Source: Seohaeicola saemankumensis
GTDB taxonomy: Bacteria; Pseudomonadota; Alphaproteobacteria; Rhodobacterales; Rhodobacteraceae
DNA: 64,000 nucleotides
Reading direction: 5' to 3'
Assembly: GCF_021021435.1 (NCBI RefSeq)
Contig: NZ_JAINWI010000004.1
Span: 62,001 to 126,000, forward strand
Shown here in pieces: positions 51,391 through 60,254 of this stretch. Position 1 is the first letter of the stretch. Every line of letters begins with the position of its first letter. The notes beneath the pieces are model-generated. The model searched no databases and had not been told where the DNA came from. It worked only from the letters and a program-made list of their open reading frames with translations. Both the position numbers and the translations under genes were made by a program.

Positions 51391-51579
51391 GTGACGACCA
51401 AAATTCCAAATATCCCTGTCAAAGTAGTGTTACATACAGCCAGACAAGCCCGCCCGCAGGATTTCCATAAACGCCGCGCGGTTTTGCGCGGTCTTATGCT
51501 TACACGGGGTGAACGCATGCAAAGTTGCGCTAGATCCTGCGCTGGCGACGATTAAGATACACAAACAGGGAGAAAAGGT
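51391..51579. other. Divergent gap between ribA and the FkbM-type gene
   Basis: 189 nt. I see no FMN riboswitch pattern and no small gene. A TTGACA (minus strand, near 51421-51416) is a good -35 for ribA but has no clear -10 at the right distance. GCGCGG...CCGCGC-type pairing near 51475-51490 gives a short hairpin. Confidence 0.4.
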
Positions 51580-52314
51580 TTGGGACTGTCAGTCTGGTTG
51601 GGTTTGCTGCGATCCTTGGTGATCTATAACAATCCCCTAAGAACCGTTCCCCTGCGCCGTTTCTACAGCGGTCTGTTGAACGAGGGCGATCTGGTGTTCG
51701 ATGTGGGCGCACATGTCGGCACCCGTGCACGCGCCATGCGCGCTGCAGGGGCGCGGGTCGTAGCATTGGAACCGCAAGCGCCTTTTTCCGGCTTTTTACG
51801 CCTGACCCTGCCGCGCGACATCCGCCTTGTCGAAGCCGCTGCTGGGGGGGCCGAAACCGTTGCCAATATGGTGGTATCATCATTGCACCCCACAGTGTCC
51901 TCCCTGAAAGAGGATTTCGCAACCCAAGCGGGGGCCTCCCCCGGTTTCGGCCATGTCCGCTGGGACCGCAGCCAGAGGGTCAGGGTCACAACTCTGGACA
52001 AACTGATCGAAGAAGAAGGCATGCCCCGCTATATCAAGATCGACGTCGAGGGGTTCGAGCTTGAGGTGCTGTCGGGCCTCAGCCAACCGGTCGAGATGAT
52101 ATCGGTGGAATACCTGCCCGGCCTTCCCGCGCTGACACTATCGGTCATCGACCGGCTGGCTACGTTGGGAGACTATCGTTTCAATCCCGTACTCGGGGAA
52201 TCGGGTCAGTTCATGTGGGACGCATCGCGCGATGCGGGTGCGACCAAGGACTGGTTGTCCGGCCTTCCAACTGCGGCCCCCTCAGGCGATCTTTACGCGC
52301 GCCTGTCGGGCTAG
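51580..52314 (+). CDS. FkbM family methyltransferase
   Basis: A 244-residue SAM-dependent methyltransferase of the FkbM family, which methylates hydroxyls of sugars or other secondary metabolites. Motif I is LVFDVGAHVGTRARAM near residue 40, with the acidic block VVALEPQ. The FkbM-specific TTLDKLIEEEGMPRYIKIDVEGFELEVL covers about residues 132-160. The start is a TTG at 51580 with AGGGAGAAAAGG upstream. The stop overlaps the convergent phosphatase gene by 4 nt. It may act on the glycan or lipid made by the neighbouring genes. Confidence 0.85.
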   Translation: MGLSVWLGLLRSLVIYNNPLRTVPLRRFYSGLLNEGDLVFDVGAHVGTRARAMRAAGARVVALEPQAPFSGFLRLTLPRDIRLVEAAAGGAETVANMVVSSLHPTVSSLKEDFATQAGASPGFGHVRWDRSQRVRVTTLDKLIEEEGMPRYIKIDVEGFELEVLSGLSQPVEMISVEYLPGLPALTLSVIDRLATLGDYRFNPVLGESGQFMWDASRDAGATKDWLSGLPTAAPSGDLYARLSG

Positions 52315-53102
52315 GCACGCAAAATAGCAGCAAATTCCCCGAACAAGCGCGGCGTTGCCGTGAGGACCGTGCCCGATTTCTGCGGGCTGTCGGCAATGTC
52401 CAACGCCTCGATACGCGCACCGGCCTCCTTCAGGATGACCAGACCCGCTGCGATGTCCCAAGGGCGCAACCGCCGTTCCCAGAATCCGTCCAACCGTCCC
52501 GCCGCGACATAGGCCAGATCCAGAGCCGCCGCCCCCATCCTGCGCACTCCTGCGCAATGGGGCATCAGACGCGCGATATCGCTGGCATGATCGCCTATAT
52601 GGTCCATTTCGCCAAAAGGTATCCCGGTGCCGAATAATGCAGACCCGAGTTTACCCGTATCCGACACCTCTATCGGTTGGCCGTTCAAATTGGCACCACC
52701 CCCCAGACGCGCGGAAAAGGTCTCGGATTTCACAGGATCATGCACAACGCCGACCCTGCGGATACCATCGACCTCAAGCGCGACCGAAACGGCCCAATGA
52801 GGAATACCGCGCAGGAAATTCGTGGTCCCATCCAGAGGATCGACAATCCACCGCCGCGAAACAGAGACTGTTTCGCCGGTTTCCTCGCCCAACCAGCCAT
52901 CGGCGGGATTTGCCTGCAAAAGGGTCTCTCGCAGACAGGATTCCGCCTCAAGATCAGCTTGAGACAGGAAATCACCAGCCCGTTTTTGAGTAACCGCCAA
53001 CTGTGCGGGGGCCGCCCAATAGCGCATCAGGATTGCGCCTGCTTTTGCAGCAGCTTTCTGTGCCAGCGCCAGATCCGCCTCATCCCGTGCAAGTAACGTC
53101 AT
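52311..53102 (-). CDS. Inositol-monophosphatase-family phosphatase (CysQ-like)
   Basis: A 263-residue magnesium-dependent, lithium-sensitive-type phosphatase. The metal site is GEETGE, DPLDGTTNFLRGIPHW and the late WDIAAGLVILKEAG, all intact. Substrates in the family are inositol phosphates, fructose-1,6-bisphosphate and 3'-phosphoadenosine 5'-phosphate. The sequence does not decide among them, although sulfur metabolism nearby makes a CysQ role thinkable. The ATG at 53102 overlaps the glycosyltransferase stop (ATGA), so the two are one operon. Confidence 0.85.
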   Translation of the reverse strand: MTLLARDEADLALAQKAAAKAGAILMRYWAAPAQLAVTQKRAGDFLSQADLEAESCLRETLLQANPADGWLGEETGETVSVSRRWIVDPLDGTTNFLRGIPHWAVSVALEVDGIRRVGVVHDPVKSETFSARLGGGANLNGQPIEVSDTGKLGSALFGTGIPFGEMDHIGDHASDIARLMPHCAGVRRMGAAALDLAYVAAGRLDGFWERRLRPWDIAAGLVILKEAGARIEALDIADSPQKSGTVLTATPRLFGEFAAILRA

Positions 53103-54163
53103 GTGGCAGCCCCAAGTGCCGCATCAAGCGCTTGGCCCGCGATATCGGCGGTCTGCGACCAATTGGTCAGCCCCGCCCCGAAACGTCCCGCCTCTGCAGC
53201 CATGGCCTGATACATGTCAGGCGTTGTCAGCAAACTGCGCAGCGCGTCCGCAAAAGCAGCGGGATCATCCCGTTCAACCAGCAACCCTGCTTGCAAGGGC
53301 ACCGTATCGGGCACTGCCCCCGTCCGGCAGGATACGATTGGCAAACCATAGACAAGTGCTTCGTTGAAGACGATGCCATATCCCTCGTAGCGGGTGGCCA
53401 AAGCGAAAATAGCCGCTTGACGATAAAGACCTTCCAGTTCCGTATCTGAAACGCGGCCCGCAAGATGCAGGCGATCTCCCAGACCCGCACGCAGGATGCG
53501 GTCTTGCAACGCTTCCGAATGTCCTTTCTCCCACGGGTTGCCGACAATTTTGGCCTGCCATTCCAGATCAGCAATCCGCGCCAGTGCGTCGATCAGCACA
53601 TCGTGACCTTTTCGCGGATGCAGGATGCCTACCGACAGAATTAGGGGCGGTTCGGATTTGTGCGCGCCCCCGCCGGCCTCGATCTTTGGCTGCGCGATCC
53701 CTGGCAATGCGACATGAATTTTGTCGGAGGGTACATCATACTGCTCGATCAGACTCGCCCGCGTATGGGGACTGGGCACAAGGATACGCGCCGCGAAGCG
53801 TAGATTATCACGCTCTGTCCGCCACAGATGGTCCTTCTGCTCGTCCGGAAGACCGCTTTCCAAGGCAAGGGGGTGATGTACCAAGGCCACGATAGGCGCC
53901 TTGATCCGCGCCACTCCGGCCGTTTCCAGTGCGCCAAAGGCAAGGCCGTCAATGATGACCGGGCAACTCTCCGGCAGGTCTTGCAGCGCCTTTAGCGCCC
54001 TGTCCATATCCGAGGGGGTGGCGAAGGGAAAACCGTCGGGCAAACGGATCAACCGGATCTCGCGCCCCGCGCTCCTCAATTCCTCAAGAACACGCAGATC
54101 ATAGATATAGCCCCCCGTCAGGTTCGTGATGTCGCCGGGAACGGCCATTGCTGCTGTCTTCAT
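53099..54163 (-). CDS. GT4 family glycosyltransferase
   Basis: A 354-residue GT-B fold enzyme that transfers a sugar from a nucleotide donor. The C-terminal donor domain has GILHPRKGHDVLIDALARI, the RYEGYGIVFNEALVYGLPIV segment with the EX7E-type glutamates, and GAVPDTV. The N-terminal acceptor domain begins AVPGDITNLTGGYIYDLRV. No membrane span is obvious. The acceptor is unknown. With the CysQ-like gene it forms a two-gene operon facing the ribA and OpgH-like cluster. Confidence 0.86.
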   Translation of the reverse strand: MKTAAMAVPGDITNLTGGYIYDLRVLEELRSAGREIRLIRLPDGFPFATPSDMDRALKALQDLPESCPVIIDGLAFGALETAGVARIKAPIVALVHHPLALESGLPDEQKDHLWRTERDNLRFAARILVPSPHTRASLIEQYDVPSDKIHVALPGIAQPKIEAGGGAHKSEPPLILSVGILHPRKGHDVLIDALARIADLEWQAKIVGNPWEKGHSEALQDRILRAGLGDRLHLAGRVSDTELEGLYRQAAIFALATRYEGYGIVFNEALVYGLPIVSCRTGAVPDTVPLQAGLLVERDDPAAFADALRSLLTTPDMYQAMAAEAGRFGAGLTNWSQTADIAGQALDAALGAAT

Positions 54164-54280
54164 GGGATCGCCCTTGCCGGAGGATATTCACACCGCGAGA
54201 ACGGACTTTAGCGCAGGCCCTGTCACAGACAATGCCTCTGCCCAAAGATCAATGGAAACCGGTCCCGTTCGTGGTGCGCA
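54164..54280. other. Short gap between glycosyltransferase and tRNA-Lys, no gene seen
   Basis: Only a degenerate copy of the intergenic repeat (TGAATATCCTCCGGC on the minus strand, 54190-54176) is recognisable just upstream of the glycosyltransferase start. Confidence 0.4.
54176..54190 (-). repeat. Intergenic repeat, partial copy D
   Basis: TGAATATCCTCCGGC on the minus strand resembles the centre of copies A and B (GAAATATC, then CCGCCGG). Short and degenerate. Confidence 0.35.
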
Positions 54281-54318
54281 AAAAGACAAAAGGCCCGGGC
54301 ATTTCTGCCCAAGCCTTT
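54281..54318 (-). terminator. Terminator of tRNA-Lys
   Basis: AAAGGC (54289-54294) pairs with GCCTTT (54313-54318), and GGGCA (54297-54301) with TGCCC (54306-54310), loop TTTC. On the minus strand the stem is followed by TTTTGTCTTTTT. It lies 7 nt beyond the tRNA 3' end. Confidence 0.8.
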
Positions 54319-54324
54319 GATTAG

Positions 54325-54400
54325 TGGTGAGCCGTGCAGGATTCGAACCTGCGACCCACTGATTAAAAGTCAGTTGCTCTACCAACTGAGCTAACGGCCC
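54325..54400 (-). tRNA. tRNA-Lys (anticodon TTT)
   Basis: A 76-nt cloverleaf with encoded CCA. The acceptor arm is GGGCCGT with ACGGCTC, discriminator A. The D arm is GCTC...GAGC, and the anticodon arm is CTGACTTTTAATCAG with anticodon TTT at 54367-54365. The T arm is GCAGGTTCGAATCCTGC. It reads both lysine codons AAA and AAG. It stands alone with its own terminator. Confidence 0.97.
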
Positions 54401-54505
54401 ACTAGAGCGCGCTTCTAGAAAGACGCGGGCAGAGGGTCAACCCCAAAATCCACCTTTGACTGCGGCATACTGGATAAACCTTGCAGAGCGGAGTATATGC
54501 GCGCC

Positions 54506-55342
54506 ATGACGCTGGATCACGCAACAGGTTTGCCCTTCATGAAAATGCACGGGCTGGGGAACGACTTTGTCGTACTGGACGCGCGTGCGCAGGCTGTTCA
54601 ACTGCGCGAGGGGCTTGTCAGGCTGATCGCGGACCGGCACCGGGGTATCGGATTTGACCAGCTTGCCGTGATCTCTGAAACGCCGGATGGCGACGCGCAG
54701 TTGCTATTTTACAACGCCGACGGATCGACCTCGGCGGCTTGTGGCAATGCGACACGCTGCATTGCGCGCTATCTGATGGATGAAGGCGGGAAATCCTCTC
54801 TGACGTTGATCACGGAACGTGGTAAACTGCGTGCTCTTGATGCGGGGGGTGGTCTGACATCGGTCAACATGGGACTTCCCCAGCTGGTCTGGAGCGATAT
54901 CCCGCTGGCGGGCCCAATGGATACGCTGGAACTGCCGATAGAGGGTGCACCGACTGCCACCGGCATGGGGAATCCACATTGCACCTTCTTCGTGCCTGAT
55001 GCCGACGAGGTCGACCTGGAAGCACTTGGTGCACAGTTCGAGCATCATCCGCTTTTTCCGAAGCGCACCAATGTCCAATTCGCTACGGTAACTGGCGCTG
55101 ATCGCTTGCGGATGCGAGTCTGGGAGCGGGGCGTAGGTGTGACACTGGCGTCGGGTTCATCGTCCTGCGCTACCGCCGTGGCTGCTGCGCGGCGCGGGCT
55201 GACAGGGCGGCGTGTCGTGATTGACCTTGATGGCGGCACGCTTGAGGTGGACTGGCGCGAGGATGGCGTCTGGATGACTGGCGCGACGACGCATGTCGCT
55301 TCGGGCTATCTGACCCAGGCTTTTCTGGACAGCGCGACATGA
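54506..55342 (+). CDS. dapF: Diaminopimelate epimerase
   Basis: Converts LL- to meso-diaminopimelate for lysine and peptidoglycan synthesis, without a cofactor, using two cysteines. Both catalytic blocks are present: ADGSTSAACGNATRC in the first half and LASGSSSCATAVAAARR in the second. The 278-residue length is normal, and the start FMKMHGLGNDFVVLDA is canonical. Two ATGs compete, 54497 (3 nt after GGAG) and 54506 (12 nt after it); neither spacing is ideal, and I take the second. mtaB overlaps the stop by 4 nt. Confidence 0.95.
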   Translation: MTLDHATGLPFMKMHGLGNDFVVLDARAQAVQLREGLVRLIADRHRGIGFDQLAVISETPDGDAQLLFYNADGSTSAACGNATRCIARYLMDEGGKSSLTLITERGKLRALDAGGGLTSVNMGLPQLVWSDIPLAGPMDTLELPIEGAPTATGMGNPHCTFFVPDADEVDLEALGAQFEHHPLFPKRTNVQFATVTGADRLRMRVWERGVGVTLASGSSSCATAVAAARRGLTGRRVVIDLDGGTLEVDWREDGVWMTGATTHVASGYLTQAFLDSAT

Positions 55343-56604
55343 CGTTTGCCCCTCCGAAGTTCACAACGCTGGGCTGCCGGCTAAATGCCTACGAGACCGA
55401 AGCGATGAAGGATCTGGCCGCGCAGGCCGGATTGGACGGCGCGGTGGTCATCAATACATGCGCCGTCACTTCCGAGGCCGTGCGCAAGGCAAGGCAGGAG
55501 ATTCGCCGCCTGCGCCGCGAGAACCCCGATGCCCGCCTGATCGTGACAGGCTGCGCCGCACAGACCGAGCCGGAAACCTTTGCTTCCATGCCCGAGGTTG
55601 ATCTGGTGATCGGCAACACCGAGAAGATGCAGCCCGAGACATGGGCGCGCCTCTCGCCCGATTTCATCGGCCAGACCGAACGTGTGCAGGTCGATGATAT
55701 CATGAGCGTGACAGAGACCGCAGGTCACCTGATCGACGGATTCGGGACGCGCAGCCGCGCCTATGTGCAGGTCCAGAACGGCTGCGATCACCGCTGCACT
55801 TTCTGCATTATACCTTACGGTCGCGGAAATTCCCGCTCGGTCCCTGCCGGTGTTGTGGTGGATCAGATCAAACGTCTGGTCGATGCCGGTTACAACGAGG
55901 TCGTTCTGACAGGAGTTGACCTGACAAGCTGGGGCGCCGATCTGCCCGCCGCTCCGAAACTGGGCGATCTGGTCATGCGAATCCTGCGTTTGGTGCCTGA
56001 TCTGCCACGCTTGCGGATCAGTTCCATTGATTCGATCGAGGTCGATGACAACCTGATGCAGGCCATCGCCACCGAACCACGACTGATGCCACATCTGCAT
56101 CTGTCGCTACAGCATGGTGACGACTTGATTCTCAAACGGATGAAACGGCGCCATCTGCGCGACGACGCTATCCGCTTTACTGAAGCTGCGCTGAAACTGC
56201 GGCCCGACATGACCTTCGGGGCGGATATCATTGCAGGCTTTCCGACCGAGACAGAGGCGCAATTCGAAAACTCGCTTCGGCTGGTCGAGGATTGCAAACT
56301 GACATGGCTGCATGTCTTCCCCTACTCCCCCCGTCACGGAACGCCTGCCGCGCGGATGCCAGCCGTTGCGGGGCCCGCTATCAAATCGCGTGCCGCACGC
56401 CTGCGCGCTGCGGGTGATGCGCGGGTGGCGCAGCATCTTGCAGGGCAGATCGGTCAGACCCACCGCATCCTCATGGAAAATCCTCACATGGGCCGCACCG
56501 AGCAGTTCACCGAGGTGACGCTGGACCGCCCCCAGCCCGAAGGCCGGATCATCACAGCCAGAATAACCGGGGCGACCGCAACACAGTTGACTGCCCAAGC
56601 CTGA
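55339..56604 (+). CDS. mtaB: tRNA t6A37 methylthiotransferase
   Basis: Adds a methylthio group to N6-threonylcarbamoyladenosine at position 37 of tRNAs reading ANN codons, using radical SAM chemistry. The N-terminal UPF0004 domain holds three cluster cysteines (TLGCRLNAYE, NTCAVTSEA, TGCAAQTEP). The radical SAM motif is NGCDHRCTFCIIPYGRG at about residue 145, with a short C-terminal TRAM-like part. At 421 residues it fits MtaB rather than MiaB or RimO, and the LGCRLNAYE signature supports this. Coupled to dapF by an ATGA overlap, an order common in this group of bacteria. Confidence 0.94.
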   Translation: MTFAPPKFTTLGCRLNAYETEAMKDLAAQAGLDGAVVINTCAVTSEAVRKARQEIRRLRRENPDARLIVTGCAAQTEPETFASMPEVDLVIGNTEKMQPETWARLSPDFIGQTERVQVDDIMSVTETAGHLIDGFGTRSRAYVQVQNGCDHRCTFCIIPYGRGNSRSVPAGVVVDQIKRLVDAGYNEVVLTGVDLTSWGADLPAAPKLGDLVMRILRLVPDLPRLRISSIDSIEVDDNLMQAIATEPRLMPHLHLSLQHGDDLILKRMKRRHLRDDAIRFTEAALKLRPDMTFGADIIAGFPTETEAQFENSLRLVEDCKLTWLHVFPYSPRHGTPAARMPAVAGPAIKSRAARLRAAGDARVAQHLAGQIGQTHRILMENPHMGRTEQFTEVTLDRPQPEGRIITARITGATATQLTAQA

Positions 56605-56611
56605 ACGACGT

Positions 56612-56643
56612 CTCTTCTTGCTTTCAATATCCTCGGGGGAGTC
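56612..56643 (+). repeat. Intergenic repeat, degenerate copy C
   Basis: CTCTTCTTGC, then CAATATCC, then GGGGGAGTC: the same order of elements as copies A and B but with many differences. It begins 8 nt after the mtaB stop and is followed by a GC-rich hairpin (GTCCCGCAGGGAC, 56641-56653). Confidence 0.45.
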
Positions 56644-56738
56644 CCGCAGGGACGGGGGCAGAAGCCCCCTGCTTGGCAGTTTACACCCTCACAGACCGGG
56701 CCTAGTGTCGCGCCCGTATCTCAGGGAGGAATACGCCA

Positions 56739-57344
56739 ATGAAACTCATCTCGTCCCCTGCCTCGCCTTTCGTGCGCAAGGTGCACGCCGTGCTGCACGA
56801 AACTGGCCAACTTGCCGATGTCGAGGTGATCGGTGTCAAAACATCTCCTGTGGCAACCGCGATGGACGTTGCCGCCGCAAACCCTTTGGGCAAGATCCCC
56901 GCGTTGCTGCGCGATGACGGGCCTGCGATTTATGACAGCCGCGTCATCACGCGGTTTCTGGATGCCCGCGCAAGCGGCAAACTGTATCCACAGGCGCGTA
57001 TCTGGGAAATCCTGACGCTTGAAGCGACGGCTGACGGGATCATGGATGCGGCGGTACTGATGACCTACGAGCGGCGCATACGCCCCGCCGAGCGGGTTTT
57101 CGAGGACTGGATCGAAGCCCAGTGGGGTAAGGTCAGCGGCGCGCTTGATGCGCTGAATGACCGCTGGATAAGCCATCTGGAAGGACCGCTATGCATGGGA
57201 CAACTCGCTATCGGCTGTGCTCTTGGCTATCTCGATTTCCGACATGATGCGCGGCAATGGCGCAAGGACCGTGGCGCATTGGACGATTGGTATGCTGCGT
57301 TCTCACAACGTCCCTCTATGATCGCGACCGCACCGAAAGACTGA
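56739..57344 (+). CDS. Glutathione S-transferase family protein
   Basis: A 201-residue GST. The N-terminal thioredoxin-fold domain starts LISSPASPFVRKVHAVLHE, with the likely catalytic serine in SPASPFVRK and the cis-proline in GKIPALL, followed by YDSRVITRFLDA. The C-terminal helical domain follows from about residue 85. It should be cytoplasmic and conjugate or reduce electrophiles with glutathione; the true substrate is unknown. AGGGAGG lies 10 nt before the ATG. A shared terminator follows. Confidence 0.9.
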   Translation: MKLISSPASPFVRKVHAVLHETGQLADVEVIGVKTSPVATAMDVAAANPLGKIPALLRDDGPAIYDSRVITRFLDARASGKLYPQARIWEILTLEATADGIMDAAVLMTYERRIRPAERVFEDWIEAQWGKVSGALDALNDRWISHLEGPLCMGQLAIGCALGYLDFRHDARQWRKDRGALDDWYAAFSQRPSMIATAPKD

Positions 57345-57374
57345 TTGCCTTTTGAGCCTTTCCACAACGCAAAA

Positions 57375-57403
57375 AGCCCCGCTGGTTCTTGGCGGGGCTG
57401 TTT
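57375..57403. terminator. Bidirectional terminator between GST and barrel protein
   Basis: AGCCCCGC (57375-57382) pairs with GCGGGGCT (57392-57399). On the plus strand GTTTGATT follows. On the minus strand the stem runs into TTTT(T) from the flanking A-run at 57371-57375, so it can serve both convergent genes. Confidence 0.85.
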
Positions 57404-57436
57404 GATTGGAACTTCGGACGTCGCTGCAAGCCTTGA

Positions 57437-58090
57437 TCAGAAGCGGAAAGACACCCCGACATTGACCGCGTTGCTGATCAGCCGAGTATTGAGCTTTCCG
57501 CCACCTTCCAGATCGGCCTCGTTATCCGAGATCGTGAACTGGTACTCGCCAAAAACAGCCCAACGGTCGTTCAGATCATAAGACGCACCCGCAGACAGTC
57601 GCAGGGCGGGACCTGTATACTGGTAACCATAGGTGCGGTTGCCATTCTCGGTCACATCGACATGCGGCACGGCAATCCCCAATCCTACGCCTGCATAGGG
57701 TGTGAAACGACCGGACGCCCAAAGACCGGGCCAGCGTTTTGCGATATTCGCAGTGACGATGTTGTGCCCGTCCGTGAATTCCAGCCTGTTGAATCCCGCA
57801 GGCATATCGCCAGTCGGCGCGTAAAACTTGGCATGGGTGAATTCGACACCGTAAGCGATGTTGTTGGGCTGCCACCACATGATCCTTGCACCGTAATAGG
57901 GCGGCATCGACAGTGACTTGCCCTTCCATCCGATGTTTTCATCGAAGGACGATCCATCTGCCCGTTGACCGCTGACGCTGCTATGCGGGGCGGTCTGCAC
58001 CCCGCCATAAATGCTGATTTCCGTCTGCGCCACAAGTGGCGAACTTGAGAGCACCAGTACGGCAACGAGGGATATAAAACGGTACAACAT
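57437..58090 (-). CDS. Outer-membrane beta-barrel protein
   Basis: A 217-residue protein with a Sec signal peptide (LYRFISLVAVLVLSSSPLVA, cut before QTEIS). About eight amphipathic strands follow, ending in VNVGVSFRF, the C-terminal phenylalanine used by the BAM machinery. The pattern matches the small OmpW/OMP_b-brl group: PYAGVGLGIAVPHVDV and RLSAGASYDLNDRWAVFGEYQF are typical. Function is not known; small barrels of this type bind hydrophobic compounds or protect the envelope. It is divergent from petABC. Confidence 0.85.
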   Translation of the reverse strand: MLYRFISLVAVLVLSSSPLVAQTEISIYGGVQTAPHSSVSGQRADGSSFDENIGWKGKSLSMPPYYGARIMWWQPNNIAYGVEFTHAKFYAPTGDMPAGFNRLEFTDGHNIVTANIAKRWPGLWASGRFTPYAGVGLGIAVPHVDVTENGNRTYGYQYTGPALRLSAGASYDLNDRWAVFGEYQFTISDNEADLEGGGKLNTRLISNAVNVGVSFRF

Positions 58091-58122
58091 CAGGTAGGCC
58101 TTTCACGCAGGGTCTTTCGCAA

Positions 58123-58142
58123 TTGACTTCCTAGTATGTCAA
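58123..58142. promoter_or_regulatory. Imperfect 20-nt palindrome upstream of the barrel-protein gene
   Basis: TTGACTTCCTAGTATGTCAA is symmetric at 16 of 20 positions, with TTGAC/GTCAA ends and a CTAG centre. It starts 33 nt upstream of the barrel-protein start codon in the divergent gap to petA. It could be the site of a dimeric regulator; one arm is also a -35-like TTGACA on the minus strand. Confidence 0.4.
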
Positions 58143-58342
58143 TCGGACGTTGTCAGCATAGGCGCGGTAGAGTGGCATCACAATACGGCACAGGTGTATC
58201 AATAGTCGCAGTTTGTCACACTCGGCCATTGTCTGCTGGACGAGTCGTGGTTGCCCCGCTACATAGCGCCTTGGAAAAGCTGCGCTTGTCGCGGCAATAC
58301 CCTTTATTTGGCCACTACCGGCCTTGGAATGGAGAAAACCTC

Positions 58343-58903
58343 GTGTCCCACGCAGAAGATCACGAAGGCACCCGCAGAGATTTCCTTTATTACGCCACCG
58401 CAGGCGCAGGTGCCGTGACCGCAGGTGCAGCCATCTGGCCGCTTGTCAACCAGATGAACCCATCGGCCGATGTGCAGGCATTGGCCTCGATTCGCGTTGA
58501 TGTTTCCGGCGTCGAGCCAGGCACACAGCTGACGGTGAAATGGCTGGGCAAGCCCGTGTTCATCCGTCGCCGGACCGAAACCGAGATCGAGGAAGCGCGC
58601 GCAGTTGACCTGAGCCAGCTTCCCGACGGCAATGCGCAAAACCGCAATGACATGACGCTGGACGCCTCCGACCAGAACCGCGCGCTGGACGAGGCCGGTG
58701 AATGGCTGGTGATGATCGGCGTCTGCACCCATCTGGGTTGCGTTCCCATCGGCGATGGTGCTGGTGACTTCGGTGGCTGGTTCTGCCCCTGCCATGGTTC
58801 GCATTACGACAGCTCCGGCCGCATCCGCCGTGGACCGGCACCCGAGAATCTGTGGATTCCGGTCGCCGCGTTCGAAGACGACACAACGATCAAGCTGGGT
58901 TAA
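58343..58903 (+). CDS. petA: Cytochrome bc1 Rieske iron-sulfur protein
   Basis: A 186-residue iron-sulfur subunit of ubiquinol:cytochrome c reductase. The N-terminal twin-arginine-like [15 protein letters not shown] with the following helix anchors it in the membrane and directs Tat export. The 2Fe-2S cluster ligands are Cys128 and His130 (CTHLGC) and Cys148 and His151 (CPCHGS), with Cys133-Cys150 as the disulfide. The start is a GTG at 58343 with GGAG 8 nt upstream, which gives the usual N-terminus [14 protein letters not shown]. It leads the petABC operon. Confidence 0.97.
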   Translation: MSHAEDHEGTRRDFLYYATAGAGAVTAGAAIWPLVNQMNPSADVQALASIRVDVSGVEPGTQLTVKWLGKPVFIRRRTETEIEEARAVDLSQLPDGNAQNRNDMTLDASDQNRALDEAGEWLVMIGVCTHLGCVPIGDGAGDFGGWFCPCHGSHYDSSGRIRRGPAPENLWIPVAAFEDDTTIKLG

Positions 58904-58915
58904 AGGAAACGCATC

Positions 58916-60241
58916 ATGGCTGGAATTCCTCACGACCATTACGAACCAAAGACCGGTGGCGAGAAGTGGCTGCATTCGCGCCTGCCCATCGTCGGTCTGC
59001 TCTATGACACCATCATGATTCCCACACCCAAAAACCTGAACTGGATGTGGATCTGGGGGATCGTCCTGACATTCTGTCTGGCGTTGCAAATCATCACCGG
59101 GATCATTCTGGTGATGCATTACACGCCGCATGTAGACCACGCTTTTGCATCGGTCGAACATATCATGCGTAACGTGAATGGCGGGCATATGCTGCGCTAT
59201 CTGCACCAGAACGGTGCACACCTGTTTTTCTTTGCCGTGTATCTGCACATTTTCCGCGGTCTCTACTATGGCAGCTACAAAGCCCCGCGCGAGATTACGT
59301 GGATCATCGGCATGCTGATCTATCTGCTGATGATGGCAACCGCGTTCATGGGCTACGTTCTGCCTTGGGGCCAGATGTCCTTCTGGGGAGCGACTGTGAT
59401 TACCGGCCTGTTTGGTGCGATCCCCTTTGTCGGCGACGCGTTGCAGACATGGCTGCTGGGCGGACCCGCAGTGGACAATGCTACGTTGAACCGCTTCTTC
59501 TCATTGCACTACCTGCTGCCGATGATCATTTCGGCGCTGGTGGCCGTTCATATCTGGGCGTTCCACACAACCGGCAACAACAATCCGACCGGTGTTGAAG
59601 TGCGTCGGACGTCGAAAGAAGATGCCGAGAAGGACACGCTGCCCTTCTGGCCCTACTTCGTGATGAAGGATTTGTTCGCCCTGGGTCTGATCATGGTCAT
59701 CTTCTTTGCCGTGGTCGGTTTCATGCCCAACTATCTGGGACACCCCGACAACTATATCGAGGCAAACCCCTTGGTGACGCCGTCGCATATTGTGCCTGAA
59801 TGGTACTTCTTGCCCTTCTACGCGATCCTGCGTGCCTTTACTGCCGATGTGTGGGTTGTGATTGCAGCAAACTGGATCACAGGCGGCATCATCGACGCCA
59901 AGTTCTTCGGCGTGCTGGCGATGTTCGGTGCGATTGCTGTAATGGCGCTGGCCCCCTGGCTGGACACAAGCCGCGTGCGTTCGGGCCGGTACCGTCCGAT
60001 GTTCAAGTGGTGGTTCGCCCTGCTTTGTGTGGACTTCGTGGTTCTCACATGGGTGGGTTCGATGCCTGCGGAAGAACCATATGCCACGATCTCGCTGATC
60101 GCATCGGCCTACTGGTTCGCCTACTTCCTTATCATTCTGCCCCTGTTGGGCGTGATTGAAAAACCGCTGGCCGCTCCTGCGACCATCGAAGAAGACTTCA
60201 AGTCGCATTATGGTGCCGCCTCCGGCACCCCTGCCGAATAA
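58916..60241 (+). CDS. petB: Cytochrome b of the bc1 complex
   Basis: A 441-residue integral membrane subunit holding hemes bL and bH and the quinol sites. The heme histidines lie in [19 protein letters not shown] and in [21 protein letters not shown]. The Qo-site motif is [14 protein letters not shown]. Eight helices are expected, with an extra C-terminal segment ([16 protein letters not shown]) as in Rhodobacter. AAAGGA lies before the ATG, 12 nt after petA. Electrons pass from ubiquinol to PetA and to the other quinone site. Confidence 0.97.
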   Translation: MAGIPHDHYEPKTGGEKWLHSRLPIVGLLYDTIMIPTPKNLNWMWIWGIVLTFCLALQIITGIILVMHYTPHVDHAFASVEHIMRNVNGGHMLRYLHQNGAHLFFFAVYLHIFRGLYYGSYKAPREITWIIGMLIYLLMMATAFMGYVLPWGQMSFWGATVITGLFGAIPFVGDALQTWLLGGPAVDNATLNRFFSLHYLLPMIISALVAVHIWAFHTTGNNNPTGVEVRRTSKEDAEKDTLPFWPYFVMKDLFALGLIMVIFFAVVGFMPNYLGHPDNYIEANPLVTPSHIVPEWYFLPFYAILRAFTADVWVVIAANWITGGIIDAKFFGVLAMFGAIAVMALAPWLDTSRVRSGRYRPMFKWWFALLCVDFVVLTWVGSMPAEEPYATISLIASAYWFAYFLIILPLLGVIEKPLAAPATIEEDFKSHYGAASGTPAE

Positions 60242-60254
60242 GAAAGGACACGGG

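Noticed and set aside
51530-51557. RpoE-type promoter before the FkbM gene (GATCC ... TAAGA)
   Set aside because: The half-sites resemble the Rhodobacter RpoE elements, but the spacing is about 3 nt shorter than the 18 nt I recall, so I did not annotate it.
51391-51579. FMN riboswitch ahead of ribA
   Set aside because: The conserved AGGGCGGGG-type and GCGA-type blocks of the RFN element are not found on either strand of the gap.
56641-56680. Terminator of mtaB (GC-rich hairpins GTCCCGCAGGGAC and GGGGGCAGAAGCCCCC)
   Set aside because: Stable stems are present but no T-run follows, so an intrinsic terminator cannot be claimed.
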